Source of the DNA: Palsa-461 sp040414865
Lineage (GTDB): Bacteria > Actinomycetota > Acidimicrobiia > Acidimicrobiales > RAAP-2
Assembly: GCA_040414865.1 (NCBI GenBank)
Contig: JBEDUR010000176.1
Coordinates: 1-9,079 of the forward strand
Direction: 5' to 3'
Length of the DNA stretch: 9,079 nucleotides
Each line of letters begins with the position of its first letter. The first letter of the stretch is position 1. The notes below the pieces were generated by a model. The model was not told where the DNA came from. It saw only the letters and a list, made by a program, of their open reading frames with translations, and ran no database searches. A program made the position numbers and the translations under genes. This document shows positions 5,615-9,079 of this stretch, in pieces.

Positions 5615-6109
5615 ATGACGTCGGGACGGCATCGCAAACGGATGGCTCGAGAGCGAGCAGCCCACACCGGTGAGCCCTACACCGTCGCCCTCCGCCATAT
5701 CCGCTCACGTCAGGAGACCCCGATGTCTGATTCTTCCAACGTCACCAAGACACTTCTGGCCAGCTGTTCCTTCTGCGGCAAGCCCAATACGGCTGTCAAG
5801 AAGTTGATCGCTGGGGCTGGTGTCTACATCTGTGACGAGTGCGTCGCCCTTTGCCAGGACATTCTCGCCACGGAGACCTCGACCCAAGAGGCAGCGTCGG
5901 CTCGAGCGGCATTCGAGAATCGCCCCGCGCCGGAGATCCTCGAAATGCTGCCAGCCGTCGCTCGGACCGCGGACTCTGTCGAAAGCGATCTCCGGCGATG
6001 GGTGGTGAAACTTCGAGCCGCGGACACGTCGTGGGAAGACATTGCCTCACGCCTCGACATGGAGCCGAATGCGGCCATCGCGAGGTTCGAATCGACCGGG
6101 AGCGACTGA
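5615..6109 (+). CDS. Stand-alone ClpX-type C4 zinc-finger protein
   Basis: This protein carries the ClpX N-terminal zinc-binding domain but no AAA+ ATPase. Numbered from the ATG at 5615 (164 residues), the zinc ligands are C51, C54, C73 and C76, in CSFCGK ... VYICDECVALC. The region is very close to real ClpX, where this domain dimerises and recruits substrates or adaptors. The C-terminal part (about 125-160) reads LRRWVVKLRAADTSWEDIAS and resembles a small helix-turn-helix common in actinobacterial stand-alone members. Two starts are plausible. The ATG at 5615 has GGAGG 4 nt upstream, the same arrangement as the nitrile hydratase alpha start in this window, and adds an Arg-rich segment with TGEPYTVALRHIR. 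The ATG at 5723 has AGGAG 6 nt upstream and gives 128 residues, the more usual length. The stop is a double TGA-TAG. A role as Clp adaptor or regulator is inference; the zinc domain is certain. Confidence 0.85.
   Translation: MTSGRHRKRMARERAAHTGEPYTVALRHIRSRQETPMSDSSNVTKTLLASCSFCGKPNTAVKKLIAGAGVYICDECVALCQDILATETSTQEAASARAAFENRPAPEILEMLPAVARTADSVESDLRRWVVKLRAADTSWEDIASRLDMEPNAAIARFESTGSD
5712..5716 (+). promoter_or_regulatory. Ribosome binding site for an alternative, shorter start of the zinc-finger protein
   Basis: AGGAG, 6 nt before the ATG at 5723. It is well spaced and supports a 128-residue form starting MSDSSNVTKT, either as the only product or as a second one. Confidence 0.55.
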
Positions 6110-6124
6110 TAGCCCTTTCTAAGA

Positions 6125-6160
6125 GGATCGACGGGCCCCACTCGGACCGGGCGTCGATTC
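6125..6160. terminator. Dyad between convergent genes, probable bidirectional terminator
   Basis: GGATCGACG (6125-6133) pairs with CGTCGATTC (6152-6160) over 9 bp including one G-T wobble, with an 18-nt GC-rich loop. It sits in the 72-nt gap between the stops of the zinc-finger gene (plus) and the GNAT gene (minus). No T-tract flanks it, so the terminator call rests on position and pairing. Confidence 0.45.
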
Positions 6161-6181
6161 CATGTCCGCCAACACGCCCGA

Positions 6182-7171
6182 TTAGATCGCAAGCGACCAC
6201 CCTTGCCACCGACAGACCGGGACGAAGCCCATCGGACGGTTGATGGCGAGCATGGGATCGTTCGTCTCGGCATTCCGGGTCTCGACGACCTCAACCTCGG
6301 GCCGCTCGTCGAGGAGCCGGAGAGCGTTCACTGCCTTCAGCCAACGGCCCAAGCCATGGCCGCGGTGAGCCGGCTCGACCGCGGTGTCACCCTGGCTCGC
6401 GAGCCACGGGCGGGTCGAAAGGGGCTGCAGTTCGGTGTAGCCGACCAAGGCCCCGGTCGGGAGGTGGCGTACGCAAAGCCTCCAGCAGGGGCCCTGCTGG
6501 AGATCAAAGGCTTCTTCCTGCCTGAGCCGAACCACGCTCCACGGTGTGGCCTCCTCCGGACGATTGCCGGGGGCGGCATCCATGACCGCTCGAAGCCGAG
6601 TGAACCTTTCCAGATACTCATCGGGACAAGGCCCGTCCCAGCCAACCAGCTCGTAGTCCACGGCCCGATCTCGGACTTCTTCGACCCACGCGCGGAGCAT
6701 CGTGCGGTCCATCTCCGAGGTGGCGGTCCGGCTCTGCTCGGTCACCTCTTGCGCCCGGCCCCCCAATGCCTCAGAAAACGCCGCCGCTTCCGTGTTGGTG
6801 ACGGCCGTGCGCCAGTCGAGACGGCGATGGCCATCGATCAAGGCCCTTTCGATGGCCATCTCGATGAGGACTCGACCGACTCCCCGGCGCCTGGCGTCGC
6901 CAGTGACCATCGCCCAGCGCAGAAAGGACCCCGGCCGTTGGTCTGCGGCGATGGACTGGAGGGCCGCTCCGAGCAACGTTCCGTTCTGGACCACCGTGAA
7001 CAGGCGCCCCCAGCGTCTTCCCCCTACTGAAGAGAGCCGGAAGGCCAGCTCGGTGAGCGGATACGCCGGCTCGGCAGGACCAAGGGCTTCGCGCCAGTAC
7101 GCCGAAACCAACTCGGAGATCTGGTGGAGTAGAGGATCGTCCGGGTCCTCTACTGTGCGCTGTTCCCTCAC
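6182..7171 (-). CDS. Tandem-domain GNAT family N-acetyltransferase
   Basis: This 329-residue protein has two GNAT folds, which transfer an acetyl group from acetyl-CoA to an amine. Domain 1 (about 10-150) has the acetyl-CoA pyrophosphate-binding motif ARRRGVGRVLIE (93-104). Domain 2 (about 172-329) has EPAHRGHGLGRWLK (266-279), followed by ETRNAETNDPMLAINRPMGF (297-316), the typical strand-helix end of the fold. Both domains keep the R/Q-x-x-G-x-G/A pattern, so neither is obviously dead. The two-domain layout is shared with mycothiol synthase (MshD), but that identity is not claimed. Similar two-domain actinobacterial GNATs are mostly uncharacterised, and some occur in antibiotic-modification contexts. 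The GTG at 7171 is the first possible start after an in-frame TGA; no good Shine-Dalgarno is seen. The gene is convergent with the zinc-finger gene and divergent from the hydrolase gene. The substrate is unknown. Confidence 0.9.
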   Translation of the reverse strand: MREQRTVEDPDDPLLHQISELVSAYWREALGPAEPAYPLTELAFRLSSVGGRRWGRLFTVVQNGTLLGAALQSIAADQRPGSFLRWAMVTGDARRRGVGRVLIEMAIERALIDGHRRLDWRTAVTNTEAAAFSEALGGRAQEVTEQSRTATSEMDRTMLRAWVEEVRDRAVDYELVGWDGPCPDEYLERFTRLRAVMDAAPGNRPEEATPWSVVRLRQEEAFDLQQGPCWRLCVRHLPTGALVGYTELQPLSTRPWLASQGDTAVEPAHRGHGLGRWLKAVNALRLLDERPEVEVVETRNAETNDPMLAINRPMGFVPVCRWQGWSLAI

Positions 7172-7320
7172 CCGGAAAGCTTCGCATCAAAGTCCCACTG
7201 CTCAGATCCGTACCTCCCGATTCTGACGTGTTGGGCGCGACTGGGGACGATGCCGCCAGCCCCGACCCTCGGGCCACGGTGCTCGGCTACGGTTGCCGAG
7301 AGGTGACGAGGGAGAGCCAG

Positions 7321-8013
7321 TTGCCCTTCGAAGGCCATGAACGAGCACGACTCGCCTTTCGGCCCCGGGCCTCCTCCGGAATCTCCGGTGCACGCCACGA
7401 ACCGTTGGGCATCGGTGAAGCCCGAGACGGAGTTCTGTACGTCCCTGACTCTGCTGGCCCCAAGGCACCAATACTGGTGTTCCTCCACGGGGCGACAGGG
7501 TCGGGCCGAGCCCATATGCGCCCCGTTCTCGGCGCCGCAGATCGTTACGGGGTCATCCTCGTGGCGCCGGACTCCCGCCTCGGAGACACCTGGGACCTCA
7601 TTGTCGAACGCCGCTTCGGCCCAGATGTCGCCTTTCTCGACGAGGTCCTCGAATCGGTCGTCAGCCGCGTAGACGCGGACACAAGCAGACTGGCATTGGG
7701 CGGAGTATCCGATGGCGCCTCCTACGCCTTGTCCCTCGGGCTTTCCAATGGAGATGTGTTCTCGACGATTGTCGCCTTCTCGCCAGGCTTCATGGCCGTG
7801 ATTGAACCAGTAGGGAGACCGCGAGTATTCATCTCTCACGGGAGCCACGACCCGATCCTGCCGATTGACACGAGCAGTCGCGTCTTTGCTCCGGCACTGC
7901 GAAACGCAGGTTACGAAGTGATGTTCCAGGAGTTTGACGGCGGTCACTCCGTGCCACCAGCGGTGGCCGACCGGGCCATCGGATGGTGGCTCGACCCGAC
8001 CCCCACTCCTTAG
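7321..8013 (+). CDS. Serine alpha/beta hydrolase (phospholipase/carboxylesterase type)
   Basis: This is a 230-residue esterase-like hydrolase when read from the TTG at 7321. The order of motifs fits the Abhydrolase_2/LpqC-like group: strand DGVLYVP, oxyanion-loop ILVFLHGATGSG with HG at 56-57, nucleophile elbow GGVSDGASYAL with S130 (G-x-S-x-G), acid D177 in SHGSHDPILP and H209 in FDGGHSVPP. The catalytic triad is therefore complete. No signal peptide or lipobox is evident, so the enzyme is probably cytoplasmic. TTG 7321 is preferred because GGAG lies 6 nt upstream and homology begins soon after. The frame is open back to GTG 7228 (261 residues), but that start has no ribosome binding site and the extra residues look unconserved; GTG 7303 is another option. 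The gene starts divergently from the GNAT gene and precedes the nitrile hydratase operon by about 180 nt. The substrate cannot be read; esters or thioesters are likely. Confidence 0.88.
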   Translation: MPFEGHERARLAFRPRASSGISGARHEPLGIGEARDGVLYVPDSAGPKAPILVFLHGATGSGRAHMRPVLGAADRYGVILVAPDSRLGDTWDLIVERRFGPDVAFLDEVLESVVSRVDADTSRLALGGVSDGASYALSLGLSNGDVFSTIVAFSPGFMAVIEPVGRPRVFISHGSHDPILPIDTSSRVFAPALRNAGYEVMFQEFDGGHSVPPAVADRAIGWWLDPTPTP

Positions 8014-8027
8014 GCTTAGCGACGGCA

Positions 8028-8090
8028 AGAGCAAGAACACACCTCGCCGCGACCTCGCGGTGGCCCGATGAAGTCGACTGTGCTTGCTCT
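8028..8090. repeat. Nested inverted repeats upstream of the nitrile hydratase operon
   Basis: A perfect 8-bp outer pair, AGAGCAAG (8028-8035) and CTTGCTCT (8083-8090), encloses a hairpin CCGCG-ACCT-CGCGG (8047-8060) with a tetraloop, extendable by G-T and C-G pairs. It begins 14 nt after the hydrolase stop. It could terminate hydrolase transcription or form a leader structure for the next operon; no T-tract follows. Confidence 0.5.
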
Positions 8091-8190
8091 CCGCCAACCC
8101 CAGCTGTAACGGAACCACGAGCTCTGACTGGAGTTGTTGGTCCTCGGAACCGAAAGAGTCCGGATACCAAGTTGCGCGATGATCGGTCTG

Positions 8191-8769
8191 GTGGACGGGA
8201 TTCACGACCTCGGAGGTATGCACGGATTCGGTCCGGTTCCGATCGAAGCGGATGAGCCACCCTTCCATCAGCCCTGGGAGGGTCGGGTGTGGGCGATGGC
8301 CGGGACCGTGATGCGCCGCACCACCATCGATCGGTTTCGTTACATGATCGAACAGATGCCACCATCCAGCTATCTGTCGTCCAGCTACTACGAGCGATGG
8401 CTTTGGGCGATCGAGCACCTTGCCGCCGAGCAGGGCCTCCTCGATGGCCCGGGTGTCGAACCCACCCGGCGCCGACTGCACCTTTCCCCCCTGCGAGAGG
8501 GGCGCTTCAATCCTGGAGCGCGGGTTCGAGTCGTCAATCGAGTGACTGACGGCCACTGTCGAGTTCCCCGTTACCTGCGCCAGCATCTGGGCACGGTGGA
8601 GAAGTCCGCCTTCGGCTGGCCCGATCCAACCGAGTCAGCGGCTACTGGCGAATACGGCGCGCCTCAGCTCATCTACACGGTCGTGTTCTCAGCGGAGGAT
8701 CTCTTTGGCGGAGCAGCTGACCACTCCGTCAGCGCGGATCTTGGAGAGAACGACTTGGAGGTCCCATGA
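8191..8769 (+). CDS. nthB: Nitrile hydratase subunit beta
   Basis: This is the beta subunit of the heterodimeric metalloenzyme that hydrates nitriles to amides. The N-terminus DGIHDLGGMHGFGPV is the family hallmark. The conserved helix region follows, with DRFRYMIEQMPPSSYL and SSSYYERWLWAIEHL (about 48-77), including R50, the likely equivalent of the arginine that contacts the oxidised active-site cysteines. The C-terminal SH3-like barrel starts near FNPGARVRVVN, contains GHCRVPRYLR (second conserved Arg region, about 121-130) and continues with LIYTVVFSAEDLFG. GTG 8191 gives the usual start M-D-G-I-H-D and 192 residues; ATG 8179 (M-I-G-L then V-D-G) is an alternative, and neither has a strong Shine-Dalgarno. 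The protein is shorter than the usual 220 or so residues, with a reduced linker between the two halves. Its end, ADLGENDLE, lacks the common Trp of the 'DLWE' motif. The stop overlaps the alpha ATG (ATGA), giving beta-alpha order. Confidence 0.92.
   Translation: MDGIHDLGGMHGFGPVPIEADEPPFHQPWEGRVWAMAGTVMRRTTIDRFRYMIEQMPPSSYLSSSYYERWLWAIEHLAAEQGLLDGPGVEPTRRRLHLSPLREGRFNPGARVRVVNRVTDGHCRVPRYLRQHLGTVEKSAFGWPDPTESAATGEYGAPQLIYTVVFSAEDLFGGAADHSVSADLGENDLEVP
8757..8761 (+). promoter_or_regulatory. Ribosome binding site of the nitrile hydratase alpha gene
   Basis: GGAGG, 4 nt before the ATG at 8766, within the last codons of the beta gene. The short spacing matches that of the 5615 start; both share CTTGGAGGTC. 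Confidence 0.7.
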
Positions 8770-9079
8770 ACGAGCCCACGCCTGCCCAGAGAGCGGAGCG
8801 CCTCGAGCAGCGCCTCCATGAACACGGGCATGTCAATCCGGAAGACATCGACGCTGCTGTCGCCCTGGCCGAGTCGCCCTCGGGGAACCGTCCGAGCACG
8901 GCCTTGGGTGCACGGGTCGTGGCACGAGCTTGGTCTGATCCGGAATTCAAGGCCCGGCTGGTGACCGATCCGATCGGCACGTTGTCCGAGTATGCACCGC
9001 AATCGACGCCAATCGCGGTGCTCGAGGACACCCCTTCGGTTCATCACGTGATCGTCTGCACGTTGTGCTCCTGCTATCC
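8766..9079 (+). CDS. nthA: Nitrile hydratase subunit alpha, cobalt type (5' part)
   Basis: This is the metal-binding subunit of nitrile hydratase, truncated by the right edge after 104 codons. It begins MNEPTPAQRAERLEQRLHEH. The family core GARVVARAWSDPEFKARLV lies at 48-66, followed by VLEDTPSVHHVIVCTLCSCY. The metal site is C98-T-L-C101-S102-C103. In characterised enzymes the second and third cysteines are oxidised to sulfinic and sulfenic acid, and the metal is bound by the cysteines and two backbone amides. Thr at position 99 marks the cobalt type; iron enzymes have Ser there. The ATG overlaps the beta stop by 4 nt. Beta-alpha order is that of known cobalt-type operons, in which a small activator/metallochaperone gene usually follows and would lie just outside the window. 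Roughly half of the normal subunit of about 200 residues is visible, and no defect is seen. Confidence 0.95.
   Translation, partial: MNEPTPAQRAERLEQRLHEHGHVNPEDIDAAVALAESPSGNRPSTALGARVVARAWSDPEFKARLVTDPIGTLSEYAPQSTPIAVLEDTPSVHHVIVCTLCSCY

Noticed and set aside
5417..5698. Minus-strand ORF of 93 codons upstream of the exporter operon
   Set aside because: No ribosome binding site or recognisable motif, and it runs opposite the likely coding extension of the zinc-finger gene.
7168..8586. Long minus-strand open frame of 472 codons opposite the hydrolase and nitrile hydratase beta genes
   Set aside because: The plus strand here encodes two clear enzymes with complete motifs. The antisense translation shows no recognisable domain and has the low-complexity look of a shadow frame in GC-rich DNA.
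8191..9079. Thiocyanate hydrolase instead of nitrile hydratase
   Set aside because: In thiocyanate hydrolase the beta-like part is split into two subunits. Here a single beta chain carries both halves, as in nitrile hydratase.

Overview
The window looks like chromosomal DNA from a high-GC bacterium, most likely an actinobacterium or a related uncultured lineage. The support is GC-rich third codon positions, frequent GTG/TTG starts, start-stop (ATGA) gene overlaps, and typical actinobacterial families: a PF13796-like sensor kinase of the HisKA_3 class with a NarL-type regulator, a stand-alone ClpX-type zinc-finger protein and a two-domain GNAT. No phage, transposase, plasmid or CRISPR genes are visible.

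Layout. At the left edge (minus strand) is the start of an unidentified protein, perhaps an alpha/beta hydrolase (1-95), preceded by a class I SAM-dependent methyltransferase (223-921). From 5195 down to 1095, also on the minus strand, runs a compact five-gene operon: ABC exporter ATPase, a 97-residue chimeric ORF, ABC-2 type permease, membrane sensor histidine kinase and NarL/LuxR-type response regulator. The first four genes are linked by 4-nt ATGA overlaps, and the kinase stop codon directly abuts the regulator ATG. This is the architecture of a signal-controlled exporter, probably for a toxic or antibiotic-like compound; the substrate is unknown.

The most unusual element is the 97-residue ORF (3943-4236). 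Its first half matches the N-terminus of the downstream permease and its second half matches the C-terminal tail of the upstream ATPase. It is best explained by an old tandem duplication of about 290 bp spanning the ATPase/permease junction. The duplication left both parent genes intact and created a new in-frame gene that has stayed open while the copies diverged.

Upstream of the operon is about 420 bp without a convincing gene (5196-5614). It holds a tRNA-like but unfoldable relic and a perfect GGGGTTAACCCC palindrome. A plus-strand ClpX-type C4 zinc-finger protein follows (5615 or 5723 to 6109). It converges on a minus-strand tandem-GNAT acetyltransferase (6182-7171), with a dyad between them. 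Divergent from the GNAT gene is a serine alpha/beta hydrolase (about 7321-8013). After a spacer with nested inverted repeats comes a nitrile hydratase operon in beta-alpha order (8191-8769, then 8766 to the end). The window stops just after the alpha-subunit metal-binding motif VCTLCSCY, whose Thr marks the cobalt type. A nitrile hydratase activator gene would be expected just beyond the right edge.
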